Source of the DNA: Clostridiaceae bacterium 14S0207
GTDB lineage: Bacteria; Bacillota; Clostridia; Clostridiales; Clostridiaceae
Assembly (NCBI GenBank): GCA_003288255.1
Contig: CP026600.1
Location: forward strand, 558,001-622,000
Reading direction: 5' to 3'
Length of the DNA: 64,000 nt
The position numbers were made by a program, and so were the translations under genes. How positions within the stretch are numbered: position 1 is the first letter of the stretch; each line of letters begins with the position of its first letter. Below, one piece after another: positions 37,440 to 47,380 of this stretch. Below the pieces are notes generated by a model that had not been told where the DNA came from, ran no database searches, and saw nothing but the letters and a program-made list of their open reading frames with translations.

Positions 37440-38660
37440 ATGGCAAATGTATATGATACCTTAATGGAACGTGGTTACATTAAGCAAGTAACTCATGAAG
37501 AAATTAGAGATATATTAGGAGAGGAAAAAGTAACTTTTTATATAGGGTTTGATCCAACAGCAGATAGTTTACATGTAGGACACTTTATAGCTATGATGTT
37601 TATGGCTCATATGCAACAAGCAGGACATAGACCAATTGCTTTGGTTGGTGGAGGAACAGCATTAATCGGAGATCCATCAGGAAGAACTGATATGAGAAAA
37701 ATGCTTACTAAAGAACAAATACAACATAATGTCGATAGCATAAAAAAACAACTTTCAAGACTAATAGATTTTAGTGATGATAAAGCTATACTAGTAAATA
37801 ACGCTGATTGGCTTTTAGATTTAAATTATGTAGAATTCATAAGAGATATAGGAATGCATTTCTCAGTAAATAAAATGCTTACAGCAGAATGTTTTAAACA
37901 AAGATTAGAAAAAGGGTTATCTTTCTTAGAATTTAACTATATGTTGATGCAAGGATATGACTTCTTAGAATTGAATAAGAGATATGACTGTATGATGGAA
38001 TTAGGTGGAGATGACCAATGGTCTAATATGTTAGCTGGGGCTGATTTAATTAGAAGAAAAGAAGGTAAGAGAGCCTATGCTATGACTTGTTCTCTTCTTA
38101 CAAATAGTGAAGGTAAAAAAATGGGTAAAACAGCTAATGGTGCATTATGGTTAGACCCAGAAAAAACATCCCCATATGAATTCTATCAATATTGGAGAAA
38201 TGTAGCAGATAATGATGTTGAAAAGTGCTTATCATTATTAACATTTATTCCAATGGACGAAGTTAAAAGATTAGCATCCTTAGAGGGGTCTGCTATAAAC
38301 GAAGCAAAAAAAGTTTTAGCTTTCGAAGTTACTAAATTAATTCATGGTGAAGAAGAAGCACAAAAAGCACAAGCGGCTGCAGAAGCTTTATTTGGAGCAG
38401 GCGGAGATATGAGTAATGCTCCAACAGTGAATATAACAGAAGATATGCTTAATTCTTCAGTATTAGATATTCTATTAAAAGGTGAAGTTATTCCATCTAA
38501 AAAAGAAGGTAGAAGATTAATAGAACAAGGTGGATTATATATAAATGATGAAAAAATTACTGATGTAAATGCAGTATTTACATCAGAGAATTTAAAGGAT
38601 GGAGAAGCATTAGTTAAGAAGGGTAAAAAGAAATTTTATAGAATTATTTTAAATAAGTAA
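37440..38660 (+). CDS. tyrS: Tyrosyl-tRNA synthetase
   Basis: 406 residues from ATG 37440, 7 nt after TTGGAGG; a GTG ten codons upstream has no ribosome site. It is a class Ic synthetase: [13 protein letters not shown] near residues 38-50 holds the HIGH equivalent (HVGH), and KMGKT near 229-233 the KMSKS loop. A C-terminal S4 RNA-binding domain (about 340-406, with [13 protein letters not shown]) binds the tRNA. Unlike trpS and leuS here there is no T-box leader: only 112 bp separate it from gerC, with no terminator seen, so it may be partly read from the germination operon or from an unseen promoter. Confidence 0.97.
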   Translation: MANVYDTLMERGYIKQVTHEEIRDILGEEKVTFYIGFDPTADSLHVGHFIAMMFMAHMQQAGHRPIALVGGGTALIGDPSGRTDMRKMLTKEQIQHNVDSIKKQLSRLIDFSDDKAILVNNADWLLDLNYVEFIRDIGMHFSVNKMLTAECFKQRLEKGLSFLEFNYMLMQGYDFLELNKRYDCMMELGGDDQWSNMLAGADLIRRKEGKRAYAMTCSLLTNSEGKKMGKTANGALWLDPEKTSPYEFYQYWRNVADNDVEKCLSLLTFIPMDEVKRLASLEGSAINEAKKVLAFEVTKLIHGEEEAQKAQAAAEALFGAGGDMSNAPTVNITEDMLNSSVLDILLKGEVIPSKKEGRRLIEQGGLYINDEKITDVNAVFTSENLKDGEALVKKGKKKFYRIILNK

Positions 38661-38674
38661 TTTTAAGTTTTATC

Positions 38675-38743
38675 TAAAACATATTTTTGGTTTATCTTAA
38701 TTTTTATTAAATTAGATAATAAAGAAGATATGTTTTATTTTTT
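38675..38743 (+). terminator. Long hairpin terminator of tyrS
   Basis: Outer stem TAAAACATAT/ATATGTTTTA (38675-38684, 38728-38737) with an inner TTATCTTAAT/ATTAGATAA stem, followed by TTTTTTT. Confidence 0.78.
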
Positions 38744-38842
38744 TATCTATATTATTACAAATTAATAAGGTTTATTATTAAATTATTTTCGTATAAAGGA
38801 CGATAATAAATAAAGAATAAAGAGTTTTGGAGGAAAAAATTA

Positions 38843-40762
38843 ATGGCTAAGGTACAAGGTATTAACTATCTTAATTATGTAGATAAAAAGAAATTACAAA
38901 GTAAAATTTCATTTAATATAGGAGAAAAATTTACAGCTAAGGTTTCTGAAATGGACCAAGAGTCAGGAGAAGCAACTTTAAAACTTAATAACGGATGGGT
39001 TATTAAAGGTAAAATAAAAAATCCTTCAGAATTTATGGAAGGAAAAGCTTTAAAACTTGAAGTAAAGGATTTTGTTGATGATGAACTACAATTAACAGTT
39101 GTTAAAGAAGAGGGTAATAAAGAAATTGAAGGGTCATTACAAAAGGTTTTAAAAGCTGTAAATCTAGAGCCTACAAAAGAGAACTTAGCCTTATTAGAAA
39201 AAATGCTAAAACATGACATAACTCTTAGTAAAGATAATATTTTTGATGTTAAAAATCTTTTAGATTTGAAAGAAAGATTACTTCAAGGTAGTGATGAACA
39301 AGATAAATTAATTAAACTTATTTTAGATAAAAATAATGTTTTGGAATCATCCCCAGAGGGAAAATTTATTAGTGATACATTAAAAGAGTTTTTTGAAACA
39401 TTAAAAAATACATCAGATGATCTTCTTATAAGCTTAAAAGAAAATAATTTAGATATATGTAAAGAAAATATTGATAGTTTAAAACTTATAGAAAAGGGGG
39501 AGGGAGTTATATTTAAAGATTTAGAGAATATAACAGCTTCTCTTGAAAAGGTGATTAGTGAAGAGGGAAAACTATCTAATAGTTTAGATGAAACACTAGG
39601 AAATAAGAATATAGGTGGTAATTTAGATTTTAATATAGGGGAAGAGGTTAGCTTTCAAAATATATTTAATTCTCAAGAAGATGTTGATATAAGTGATTTT
39701 ATAAATAAAATTCAGCAAAATATAGAAAAAAACTCAAGTGATCATATATATAAAAATATAGGAAATGTCAATAAAGAAGTAGTTCAAGAAGGTAATTCAA
39801 ATATCTTTAAAGAAAATGATAAAATTGAAGTTAATACTGAAGAAAATAATATAACATTTTCCAACAAAGAAGAAAGTAATATTTTAAATAAAGAGTATAT
39901 AAATGGAATAGAAGAAAATTTTTTAAATAAAGATGAAATAGAAAATTCTATAAAAGATTTTTTAAAAGATATTACTGAAAAAGAAAATACTGTAGAACCT
40001 AAAGTAACGCAGGATAAACAATCAATTAAAGATACAGATAGTATGAGAAATTTATCGGGACTTTCTAAGATTTTAGAAGGAGATAACTCAATAAAAGATA
40101 CTATAATAAAAGAACTTGATTTAGAAAAAGAATTTAATTTAAGTGATTCTATAAAAAATACAAATTTAAAAGATCTAGATCTTAGTGATGATGTAAAAAA
40201 AATTATTACATCAAGTGAAAAAATAAAAAATGAAATAGAAAATAAAATTTCAGAATTAAAAAGACTTATCAATAAGGTTGTAGAATTAGATAGTAAAATT
40301 GATAAAATAAGTGAAAGAGCTATTCTTCAGGAATTAAGAACACCTATAAATAACGTGAAAATTTTTAATTCCTTAACCAATCAATATTACTATCTAGACA
40401 CACCATTAAAACTTATGGAGAAAGAGTTTCCATTTAAATTAATAATTAAAAATCAAAATAAAGAAAAGAAAAAATTTGATAGTAAATGTATAAAAATCTT
40501 TGCAAGTGTTAAAACATTAAATATGGGATCTATTGATAATTATATTAATGTCAATAATGAAAGTATGGAAGTTAAAATTTCATGTAATAAAGAATTTATG
40601 AAAATTTTAAATAAGCATAAAGATAGATTAATAAAAACACTTAATGGTATAGGATATTATAGTAATGTTATAATTGAGGAGAAGAAAGAAGAAGTTACTA
40701 TAGTAAATTCAGCTAAGTTTTTCGAGGATCAAAGTTTTATGGCAATTAATACATTGATATAA
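38843..40762 (+). CDS. FliK/YlqG-like protein with Flg_hook-type C-terminus
   Basis: 639 residues, ATG 38843 after TTGGAGG. Three parts can be seen. The N-terminal about 95 residues are beta-rich (GEKFTAKVSEMD, ATLKLNNGWVIKGKI). A very long Asn/Lys/Glu/Asp-rich, low-complexity region (about 95-490) has coiled-coil ending KIKNEIENKISELKRLINKV. The C-terminal domain (about 500-620, ASVKTLNMGSIDNYINVN, then VKISCNKEFMKILNKHKDRLIKTLNGIGY) resembles the flagellar hook-length control C-terminus. It sits directly before an FlhB-C homologue, the same pair as ylqG-ylqH in Bacillus subtilis, whose role is not established. Away from any flagellar cluster in this window. Confidence 0.7.
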   Translation: MAKVQGINYLNYVDKKKLQSKISFNIGEKFTAKVSEMDQESGEATLKLNNGWVIKGKIKNPSEFMEGKALKLEVKDFVDDELQLTVVKEEGNKEIEGSLQKVLKAVNLEPTKENLALLEKMLKHDITLSKDNIFDVKNLLDLKERLLQGSDEQDKLIKLILDKNNVLESSPEGKFISDTLKEFFETLKNTSDDLLISLKENNLDICKENIDSLKLIEKGEGVIFKDLENITASLEKVISEEGKLSNSLDETLGNKNIGGNLDFNIGEEVSFQNIFNSQEDVDISDFINKIQQNIEKNSSDHIYKNIGNVNKEVVQEGNSNIFKENDKIEVNTEENNITFSNKEESNILNKEYINGIEENFLNKDEIENSIKDFLKDITEKENTVEPKVTQDKQSIKDTDSMRNLSGLSKILEGDNSIKDTIIKELDLEKEFNLSDSIKNTNLKDLDLSDDVKKIITSSEKIKNEIENKISELKRLINKVVELDSKIDKISERAILQELRTPINNVKIFNSLTNQYYYLDTPLKLMEKEFPFKLIIKNQNKEKKKFDSKCIKIFASVKTLNMGSIDNYINVNNESMEVKISCNKEFMKILNKHKDRLIKTLNGIGYYSNVIIEEKKEEVTIVNSAKFFEDQSFMAINTLI

Positions 40763-40799
40763 CAAAGTATTTTATTTTTATCTGGGATGTGATAAGATT

Positions 40800-41060
40800 A
40801 TGAATAAGAGAAGAAAGGCTGCTGCTTTAAAGTATGAAAGTACTTATGAGGCACCAGTAGTTACAGCGGCAGGTGCGGGACAAATAGCAGAAAAAATAAT
40901 AGATAAAGCCAAAGAAAGTGATGTACCTATAGTAGAGAATAAAGAGCTTACAGAGCTTTTAACTAAGGTGGATGTAGGAGATAATGTTCCCGCAGAACTT
41001 TATGATGCTGTTGCTAGTGTTTTAGCCTATGTTTTAGAAATAGACAGTTTAATAGAATAA
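40800..41060 (+). CDS. Free-standing FlhB C-terminal domain homologue (YlqH/FlhX type)
   Basis: 86 residues, ATG 40800 with GGGATGTGATAAG before it. It corresponds to the cytosolic part of FlhB/EscU after the auto-cleavage site: KAAALKYES near the start, then AEKIIDKAKESDVPIVENKELTELL and a terminal AELYDAVASVLAYV helix. The NPTH cleavage motif and the membrane domain are absent, so it mimics the processed FlhB-C fragment. In some bacteria such proteins can stand in for FlhB-C in export switching. Next to the FliK-like gene, a natural FlhB-C partner in flagella. 37 bp after that gene and 9 bp before the phosphoesterase gene: one operon. Confidence 0.85.
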   Translation: MNKRRKAAALKYESTYEAPVVTAAGAGQIAEKIIDKAKESDVPIVENKELTELLTKVDVGDNVPAELYDAVASVLAYVLEIDSLIE

Positions 41061-41069
41061 GGTGATTAT

Positions 41070-41759
41070 ATGGCATTGTGGGCAATTTCTGATTTACATT
41101 TAGCATTAACAACAGATAAGCCTATGAGTATTTTTGGTGATAATTGGTATAAACATGAAGAGAAGATCAAAGAAAATTGGTTAAGTAAGATAAGTGAAGA
41201 AGACACAATTTTAATTGCTGGAGACATATCATGGTCTATGAATATGGAAGAAGGATTAGAAGATTTAAATTGGATTCATAATTTACCAGGAAAAAAGATT
41301 TTAATAAAAGGAAATCATGATTACTGGTGGAGTGGAGTAAAAAGGTTAAATAATCTTTATGAAGATTTAAATTTTATACAAAATACTTCTTTTAATTATA
41401 AAGATTATGCTATATGCGGTACTAGAGGATGGACTTTACCTGGAGGAAATAATTTTACTAGTCATGATGATAAAATTTATAAGAGAGAGTGTATTAGATT
41501 AAAATTATCTTTAGATGATGCTGTTAAAAAAGGATACTCTAAATTTATAGTTATGACTCATTATCCTCCCATATATGAAGGTATGGAGGATAATGAATTT
41601 GTTAAAGTTTTGAAAGAGTATGGGGTAGAGTATGTGCTTTATGGACATTTACATGGACCATCACTTAAAAAAGTATTTGAAGAAGAAAGAGACGGAATAA
41701 AATATATAATGACTTCTTCAGATTATCTAAATTTTAATCCTATATTAATAAAAGAATAA
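41070..41759 (+). CDS. Calcineurin-like metallophosphoesterase
   Basis: 229 residues, ATG 41070 after AAGGTGAT. Complete metallophosphoesterase motifs: SDLHL at 7-11, GDISWS near 50-55, KGNHDYWW near 76-83, MTHYPP near 162-167 and YGHLHG near 191-196, giving a dinuclear metal site. The sequence belongs to a small Firmicute family of soluble phosphoesterases; its substrate is unknown. Last gene of the FliK-like/FlhB-C-like group, followed by a strong terminator. Confidence 0.88.
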   Translation: MALWAISDLHLALTTDKPMSIFGDNWYKHEEKIKENWLSKISEEDTILIAGDISWSMNMEEGLEDLNWIHNLPGKKILIKGNHDYWWSGVKRLNNLYEDLNFIQNTSFNYKDYAICGTRGWTLPGGNNFTSHDDKIYKRECIRLKLSLDDAVKKGYSKFIVMTHYPPIYEGMEDNEFVKVLKEYGVEYVLYGHLHGPSLKKVFEEERDGIKYIMTSSDYLNFNPILIKE

Positions 41760-41785
41760 ATATAGAATTATATTATTATGTGTAG

Positions 41786-41827
41786 TAAGATGATTTTCAA
41801 ATAAGATGAGAATCATCTTATTTTTTA
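41786..41827 (+). terminator. Intrinsic terminator of the phosphoesterase operon
   Basis: A 13-bp stem (TAAGATGATTTTC at 41786-41798, right arm 41808-41820, one G-U pair) followed by TTTTTTT. Confidence 0.88.
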
Positions 41828-41871
41828 TTAATGTAAGTAATTTATTTAAGTACTAAGAATATAAAGAAGAT

Positions 41872-41914
41872 AAAAAAATCCTATAGAATAGTTTTTAATT
41901 GTCTATTTTATAGG
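41872..41914 (-). terminator. Intrinsic terminator of the DUF2225 gene
   Basis: Read on the minus strand: CCTATAAAATAG/CTATTCTATAGG (41903-41914, 41880-41891), then a T run that appears as the A run 41872-41878 on the plus strand. Confidence 0.82.
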
Positions 41915-41927
41915 TAAAATTTTAATA

Positions 41928-42749
41928 TTATGTAGGTTTATTTTCTAGGCTTTCTTGAGTGAGTTCTTTTTGAGTTCTAGCTAGATCCTTTAATCTTTCT
42001 TTTACACCACGTGTAGTTATAACGGTGCTAAACCATTTAAGAGCTACATCATAATTTTCACAACGTCTATTAAGTTCACCTAAAAGATACATTATGGTGC
42101 TAGAATCCATGCCGTATATAGGAAAACCTTCATTTAGATAAGCATATTCAAGACCAGTTATAGCTTGATTCATAAAAAATAATTCTCGTTCTTTAGCTTC
42201 AGGAGAATCTAGCAATCTATACATCCAAGCTATTTTTAAACACGCAATACCCTTTTTACTTGATCTAGATTTCATTACTACGTAATTTAAAAGAGCTAAT
42301 TTATATCTTTCAATAGCTATTTTCACATCATATGTTTCAGGATAACTTTTTTTCTTCCATTGATCACATATATTTTTTTTTACCAAATCAATTTCTGTAC
42401 TCTTAATTTTTGGAAAATCTGCTTTTAATGCTGCATATCCACAATTTTCACAAGCCCAAACATCATATAAATAAGGATTTACAAATTCATAATGCATAAA
42501 TAAATCGGAATCTCTATTTTTTAACTTATAAGCTGATGATTTTACAGCAATGGCTTTGAATGTTGATTTGCATACAGGGCAGGTTACAGTTTTGTGATAT
42601 AAGTAAGTTTTTGCTCTATTAGAATCACTAGAATTGGTTTTAGTTTTACAAGTTTCTTTTATTTTTCTTTCTTCTTCTTCATAGATATTTATATTTTTAT
42701 TCATCTGAAAGCCTAACTTTTCTAGTCCCTTAAAAATATAATTTTTCAT
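41928..42749 (-). CDS. DUF2225 family zinc-ribbon protein
   Basis: 273 residues, ATG 42749 (AAGGCGTG about 8 nt before). After a charged N-terminus a zinc-binding module is visible: CPVC near residue 57 and CENCG near 98, the two halves of a treble-clef or ribbon. A helical TPR-like C-terminal region (about 135-260) follows, including AIERYKLALLNYV and CLKIAWMYRLLD. This matches the DUF2225 family of Firmicutes, function unknown. Monocistronic, divergent from the alarmone synthetase gene across a 181-bp gap containing an inverted repeat. Confidence 0.82.
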   Translation of the reverse strand: MKNYIFKGLEKLGFQMNKNINIYEEEERKIKETCKTKTNSSDSNRAKTYLYHKTVTCPVCKSTFKAIAVKSSAYKLKNRDSDLFMHYEFVNPYLYDVWACENCGYAALKADFPKIKSTEIDLVKKNICDQWKKKSYPETYDVKIAIERYKLALLNYVVMKSRSSKKGIACLKIAWMYRLLDSPEAKERELFFMNQAITGLEYAYLNEGFPIYGMDSSTIMYLLGELNRRCENYDVALKWFSTVITTRGVKERLKDLARTQKELTQESLENKPT

Positions 42750-42780
42750 TTAGTATCACGCCTTAATATAAATTTATGAT

Positions 42781-42810
42781 AAAGATTTGTTATGGATAAT
42801 AACAATCTTT
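42781..42810. repeat. Inverted repeat in the DUF2225/relQ divergent region
   Basis: AAAGATT(T)GTTAT (42781-42793) pairs with ATAACAATCTTT (42799-42810), 12 bp with one bulged base and a short loop. It lies 32 bp before the minus-strand start and 120 bp before the plus-strand start. A TATAAT at 42839-42844 may belong to the plus-strand gene. Confidence 0.6.
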
Positions 42811-42930
42811 TGTAGTACAATATATTTATTAAAATAGTTATAATATATAAGGTTGTATTATAATATTCTTTAAAAAGTTGTAAAACTTTAGAGGTTTGGT
42901 GAAATTAATTTAATTAAAAGGATGGGTAAT

Positions 42931-43722
42931 ATGGCTGTTAAGGAGTGGAAGAGTTTTCTTTTACCTTATGAACAAGCGGTAGAGGAGTTAAAAACAAAAT
43001 TTAAAAGTATAAGAAAAGAATATAGACGAAGAAATGAATATTCACCTATTGAATTTGTTACAGGCAGGGTTAAAGAAATTTCTAGTATATTGGAAAAAGC
43101 CCATAAATTTGATATGCCTATAGATAGAATAGAGTATGAGATGGAAGATATAGCTGGTATAAGGGTAATGTGTCAGTTTGTTGATGATATTGAAAAGGTT
43201 GTTAACATAATAAGGTCAAGAAAAGACATGCAAATAATTTATGAAAAAGATTATGTTACTAATGTTAAGGTAAGTGGATATAGAAGTTATCATATAATTA
43301 TAAAATATCCTGTATATATGGCAGAGGGAGAAAAAGAAATATTAGCAGAATTTCAGATAAGAACTTTAGCCATGAATTTTTGGGCTACTGTAGAACATTC
43401 ATTAAATTATAAATATAAACATGCTATTCCAGCAGATATAAAAGAAAAATTAAAAAAGGCAGCAGATGCAGCATTTTTGTTAGATCAAGAGATGATGGAT
43501 ATTAAAGAGGAAATTAAAGATGCTCAAAAGTTATTTGAAATTAAGTCTAGTTTGATTTCTAATATATCGGATAACCTAGCTATTTTAGGAGCTTTAGGTA
43601 AAAAAGCAGAGGTAGCAAGATTTAGAGATCAACTAAATATTTTATTAGAAGAAGGAGACATAATGGAGTTAAGTATACTTCTTCAAAATACAGAAAAAAT
43701 AATCAAGGTATATAGGTCATAA
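42931..43722 (+). CDS. relQ: Small alarmone synthetase (RelQ/YjbM type GTP pyrophosphokinase)
   Basis: 263 residues choosing ATG 42931, 9 nt after AAAAGG; an ATG three codons earlier abuts the ribosome site. It is a single RelA/SpoT synthetase domain without HD hydrolase or regulatory domains: RVKEISSILEKAH near 45, EDIAGIRVMCQF near 75 (the Mg/ATP region), YRSYHIIIKYP near 118 and AEFQIRTLAMNFWATVEHSLNYKYK near 140. The C-terminal helices match the tetramer-forming tail of the RelQ class. It transfers pyrophosphate from ATP to GDP or GTP giving (p)ppGpp. Monocistronic. Confidence 0.93.
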   Translation: MAVKEWKSFLLPYEQAVEELKTKFKSIRKEYRRRNEYSPIEFVTGRVKEISSILEKAHKFDMPIDRIEYEMEDIAGIRVMCQFVDDIEKVVNIIRSRKDMQIIYEKDYVTNVKVSGYRSYHIIIKYPVYMAEGEKEILAEFQIRTLAMNFWATVEHSLNYKYKHAIPADIKEKLKKAADAAFLLDQEMMDIKEEIKDAQKLFEIKSSLISNISDNLAILGALGKKAEVARFRDQLNILLEEGDIMELSILLQNTEKIIKVYRS

Positions 43723-43864
43723 GATCTTGTTTAATTTATCAATAAGTTTAATTATAATAATTTTTGCGATATCAATTATTTTTACATCAATATTTGGTAA
43801 ATATAATAGTTATATTTGGATTTAATAAGAAGTATAATACGTTAAAATTATTATTGTTATAGAA

Positions 43865-43908
43865 ATAGTATTAAGAAAGGAACTGCTTTCCTTCCTTAAT
43901 ACTATTTT
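43865..43908. terminator. Terminator between relQ and leuS
   Basis: An 18-bp stem with one mismatch (left arm from 43865 ATAGTATTAAGAAAGGAA, right arm TTCCTTCCTTAATACTAT) followed by TTTTTTT on the plus strand. The rest of the 242-bp gap 43723-43964 shows nothing clear. Confidence 0.85.
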
Positions 43909-43964
43909 TTTACATTATATTGAAGTTTAATATAGTATAATGTACTAATTAATGTCCTATAAAA

Positions 43965-46400
43965 CTAGTTAGCTACTATGTTAACAAGTCTACCTTTTAT
44001 AACAATAACTTTTCTAATAGTTTTTCCTTCAATAATTTTTTTAATATCTTCACAATTTAAAGCAGCTTCTTTTATTTCATCTTCAACAAGATTAGAAGGT
44101 ATATTTATTCTAGCTTTAATTTTACCGTTAACTTGAATTGCTATTTCAATCTCATCTTTAATTAATGCTTTTTCATCAAATTCAGGCCATTTTTCATTGA
44201 AAATAGAGAAGTTAAGACCTAATGTTTCCCATTTTTCTTCTGCAAAATGAGGTGCAAATGGAGCTAAAAGTTTTAAGAAATCTATTATAGTTTCTTTTAA
44301 GAAGTCATAGTTTTTAGAAGTCTCATTTGCATATTTAGAAAATGCATTTAAAAATTCCATTAATCTAGCTATAGAAGTATTAAATTGAAGAATTTCATTA
44401 TCATCAGTTACAGCTTTAATTGAAGAATGTCTCCAGAAATTTAACTCTTTTTCAGCCTTATCTATAGTATCTTTTCCGTTTTCATTTTTCTTTATTTCTT
44501 CAATAAATGAATCAAGAGTTCTTTCTATTCTATCTACAAATTTAGAAATAGATTTTATAGTTTCATCGCTCCAAGCCCCACCTTCAGTGTAAGCAAATCC
44601 GAACATTAAATACATTCTAAATACATCTGAACCATATTTACTAATGTAATCATCAGGTGAAATAGTATTTCCTTTAGATTTACTCATTTTTAGTCCATCA
44701 GGTCCAAGTATTAAACCTTGGTGAGTAAGAGATTTAAATGGTTCATCAAATTTTAAATATCCCATATCTCTTAGAGCTTTAGTTATGAATCTTGCATAAA
44801 GTAAGTGCATGCAAGCATGTTCGGGTCCACCCACGTATTTATCAACAGGTAATATTTGATTAATTAGTTCTGGATCAAAAGCTTTTTCACAATTTTTGTT
44901 ATCAGGATATCTTAAATAATACCAAGAAGAACAAACAAATGTATCTAAGGTATCTACTTCTCTATGAGCAGGGCCACCACAATGAGGGCAAGTAGTGTTT
45001 ACAAATTCATCACATTTAGCAAGTGGAGATTTTCCATCAGGAGTGAATTCCACATTGTAAGGTAATTTTACTGGAAGATCTTTTTCAGGTACTGGTACAA
45101 TTCCACATTTATCACAATAAATCATAGGAATTGGAGCACCCCAGTATCTTTGTCTAGAAACTAACCAATCTCTTAATCTAAAGTTAGTTTTAGATAAACC
45201 AATACCATCCTTCACTAATTTATCAACAATAGCTTTTTTGGCTTCTTCAGAATTTAAACCAGAGAATTCTTCACTATTTACAAGTACACCTGATTCGACA
45301 TAAGGAAGAGTTTCTCCACCTTCAATAACCCTTTCTATTGGAAGGTTATATTTTGTAGCAAATGCAAAGTCTCTTTCATCATGTGCAGGAACAGCCATAA
45401 CAGCACCTGTGCCATATGTATTTAACACATAGTCACCAACCCAAACAGGTACTTTTTTATTATTTATAGGATTAACAGCATAGGCACCTGTAAATACACC
45501 TGTTTTTTCTCTAGAAATAGATTGTCTTTCTATTTCAGATTGTTTTTTAGCAGCTTCTCTATAAGCATCTACAGCGGCTTTATTTTCTTCAGTAGTGATT
45601 TCATCTACTAATTTGTTTTCAGGTGCTAAAACTACATAAGAAACACCAAATAGAGTATCTGGTCTTGTAGTAAATACATTGAAAGTTAAATCAGAATTAT
45701 CTAATTTGAAAGTTACTTCAGCGCCTGTTGATTTACCTATCCAATGTTTTTGCATTGATTTAGTTTTTTCAGGCCAATCTAAGGTATCTAACTTTTCTAG
45801 TAATTCATCTGCATAATCAGTTATTTTTAAGAACCATTGAGTAAGATCTTTTTTTATAACCTCAGAATCACATCTTTCACAACAACCATCAACTACTTGT
45901 TCATTTGCAAGTACTGTATTACAACTAGGACACCAATTTACTGGAGCATTTTTTCTATAGGCTAATCCTTTTTCATATAGTTTTAAGAATAACCATTGAG
46001 TCCATTTATAGTAATCTTCCTCACAAGTTACTATTTCATTTTCCCAGTTGAACATAGCACCCATAGCTTTTAATTGCTCTTCCATTTTAGCAATATTTTT
46101 TACAGTTGAATCTTTAGGGTGAATTCCAGTTTTGATTGCAAAGTTTTCAGCAGGAAGTCCAAAAGCATCAAATCCCATTGGTTGAAATACGTTATATCCT
46201 CTCATCCTTTTAAATCTAGCCCAGGAATCTACTGGTCCATAGTTAAACCAATGTCCAGCGTGTAACTGACTTCCAGAAGGGTAAGAGAACATTTCAAGAA
46301 CATATAATTTTTCTCCTTCTTTTTTAGGATCAAATTTATATAACTCAGTTTCTTCCCATTTTTTTTGCCATTTTCTATCAATTTCAGTATTATAACTCAT
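43965..46400 (-). CDS. leuS: Leucyl-tRNA synthetase
   Basis: 811 residues, ATG 46400 with AAAAGGAGG before it. It is a class Ia synthetase: HIGH motif in [16 protein letters not shown] near residues 40-55, zinc-type cysteines CPSC and CERCD near 157-178, the CP1 editing domain (about 220-415, with TTRPDTLFG and the editing pocket [13 protein letters not shown]), KMSKS in LKMSKSKGN near 571, and the anticodon-binding and C-terminal tRNA domains ending in GRLVNIVAN. The CP1 editing residues look intact. Expression is governed by the Leu T-box on the same strand. Confidence 0.97.
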   Translation of the reverse strand: MSYNTEIDRKWQKKWEETELYKFDPKKEGEKLYVLEMFSYPSGSQLHAGHWFNYGPVDSWARFKRMRGYNVFQPMGFDAFGLPAENFAIKTGIHPKDSTVKNIAKMEEQLKAMGAMFNWENEIVTCEEDYYKWTQWLFLKLYEKGLAYRKNAPVNWCPSCNTVLANEQVVDGCCERCDSEVIKKDLTQWFLKITDYADELLEKLDTLDWPEKTKSMQKHWIGKSTGAEVTFKLDNSDLTFNVFTTRPDTLFGVSYVVLAPENKLVDEITTEENKAAVDAYREAAKKQSEIERQSISREKTGVFTGAYAVNPINNKKVPVWVGDYVLNTYGTGAVMAVPAHDERDFAFATKYNLPIERVIEGGETLPYVESGVLVNSEEFSGLNSEEAKKAIVDKLVKDGIGLSKTNFRLRDWLVSRQRYWGAPIPMIYCDKCGIVPVPEKDLPVKLPYNVEFTPDGKSPLAKCDEFVNTTCPHCGGPAHREVDTLDTFVCSSWYYLRYPDNKNCEKAFDPELINQILPVDKYVGGPEHACMHLLYARFITKALRDMGYLKFDEPFKSLTHQGLILGPDGLKMSKSKGNTISPDDYISKYGSDVFRMYLMFGFAYTEGGAWSDETIKSISKFVDRIERTLDSFIEEIKKNENGKDTIDKAEKELNFWRHSSIKAVTDDNEILQFNTSIARLMEFLNAFSKYANETSKNYDFLKETIIDFLKLLAPFAPHFAEEKWETLGLNFSIFNEKWPEFDEKALIKDEIEIAIQVNGKIKARINIPSNLVEDEIKEAALNCEDIKKIIEGKTIRKVIVIKGRLVNIVAN

Positions 46401-46455
46401 AATATTAGTCCTCCTTTTAACTTTTTTAATTTATTATAAATATAATTTTTAAACT

Positions 46456-46710
46456 AAAAAAAGCTTTCATCTCAAAATAAGAGACGAAAGCTGTATTCGC
46501 GGTACCACTCTAATTAGAATATATAAATTATATATTCTCAACTTGTTATGAATAACGGTAAATAACCGTATCTATTTATTATCATAGATAAACTCCCAAG
46601 CAAGTTCACATATTAGTGCCTCTGTTTTTCACCAAACAACAGCTCTCTTTACACACATTATATATTACTACTCTTGTTCATTGTTTTTATAAGATATTAA
46701 ATTGTATATT
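46456..46710 (-). ncRNA. T-box riboswitch for leucine (specifier CUU)
   Basis: Read on the minus strand, the leader has the T-box core AGTGGTACCGCG (46498-46509). A terminator follows, AGCTTTCGTCTC/GAGATGAAAGCT (46481-46492, 46462-46473), with a T run. In stem I, GAA-CTT-GCTTGGGAG aligns with the Trp leader of this window; CUU at 46604-46602 occupies the specifier position and is a leucine codon. Together with the promoter it fills the 350-bp gap before leuS. Confidence 0.9.
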
Positions 46711-46716
46711 GAATTT

Positions 46717-46745
46717 ATTATAGTGTAAAAGAAAATTTATGTCAA
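46717..46745 (-). promoter_or_regulatory. Perfect consensus promoter of leuS
   Basis: On the minus strand TTGACA (46745-46740), 17-bp spacer, TATAAT (46722-46717): an exact sigma-A consensus. It starts 6 bp after the stop of the upstream membrane-protein gene, with no terminator between. Confidence 0.9.
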
Positions 46746-46750
46746 CCTTA

Positions 46751-47269
46751 CTATTTTAGCCTTTTTAATATGTGATCTTCACTATAATTAATAAATACAG
46801 TTAAAGCATAATCAAATATTATAAAAGCAAATTGAGCTAATATTAATATGAGAAAATAAGGTAACTTTATGTTTATAGCTTTAAAAAGTAAAGTTTTATA
46901 AATACAATATAAAATTCCTAAAGAAGAATTAAAAAATAGAAATTTGAGTAATAATTCTATAAAAGGTTTATTTATACACTCTATAAAAAATTTTATAATT
47001 CCATAAATACCAAATAAAATTATGTAACCTAGAGCGATCCCTTTAGAAGGAATTAATATTAAAGATAAAAGGGATGTTGCACCATATACGGTAAAGGTTG
47101 TTTTTATATTGGTACTTAAAAGAGTTAGTGGAATTAAAGCAGAGGCAACTATAAGAAAAAATAGAGTATTTATAGGAATTAAAATACTTAAGTAAAGACA
47201 TATTATACTTATAGCAGTAAAAATTCCTCCCTTAGCTATATTGTTACTAAGAAAATTTTTCTTATTCAT
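46751..47269 (-). CDS. Integral membrane protein, unrecognised
   Basis: 172 residues, ATG 47269 after AAGGAG (spacing 11). Five to six hydrophobic segments cover almost the whole length: about 13-34, 38-55, 58-78, 80-98, 112-130 and 138-160. Short basic or acidic loops and a charged tail (YSEDHILKRLK) complete it. The first helices (AKGGIFTAISIICLYLS) recall small substrate-binding subunits of ECF-type importers, but no ECF ATPase genes are nearby, so this is only a resemblance. It lies directly upstream of the leuS promoter and has no terminator of its own, so its transcripts would enter the T-box. Confidence 0.7.
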   Translation of the reverse strand: MNKKNFLSNNIAKGGIFTAISIICLYLSILIPINTLFFLIVASALIPLTLLSTNIKTTFTVYGATSLLSLILIPSKGIALGYIILFGIYGIIKFFIECINKPFIELLLKFLFFNSSLGILYCIYKTLLFKAINIKLPYFLILILAQFAFIIFDYALTVFINYSEDHILKRLK

Positions 47270-47314
47270 ATATTTCTATTCTCCTTAAATTGTTAATTTC
47301 ACTTATTTAATAAT

Positions 47315-47360
47315 AAAACTTATCTTCATATGGGCATAAAGCTTAAGGAAGATAAGTTTT
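47315..47360 (-). terminator. Hairpin after the DnaJ-domain gene
   Basis: A 13-bp stem AAAACTTATCTTC/GAAGATAAGTTTT (47315-47327, 47348-47360) with a 20-nt loop. Read on the minus strand it is followed by ATTATTAAAT rather than a clean T run, so termination may be weak. Confidence 0.55.
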
Positions 47361-47380
47361 ACAATCTTATGAACAAAATT

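Noticed and set aside
46751-47269. Membrane protein as an ECF transporter S component
   Set aside because: Only a loose likeness of the first helix; no ECF A or T genes in the window, so no name was given.
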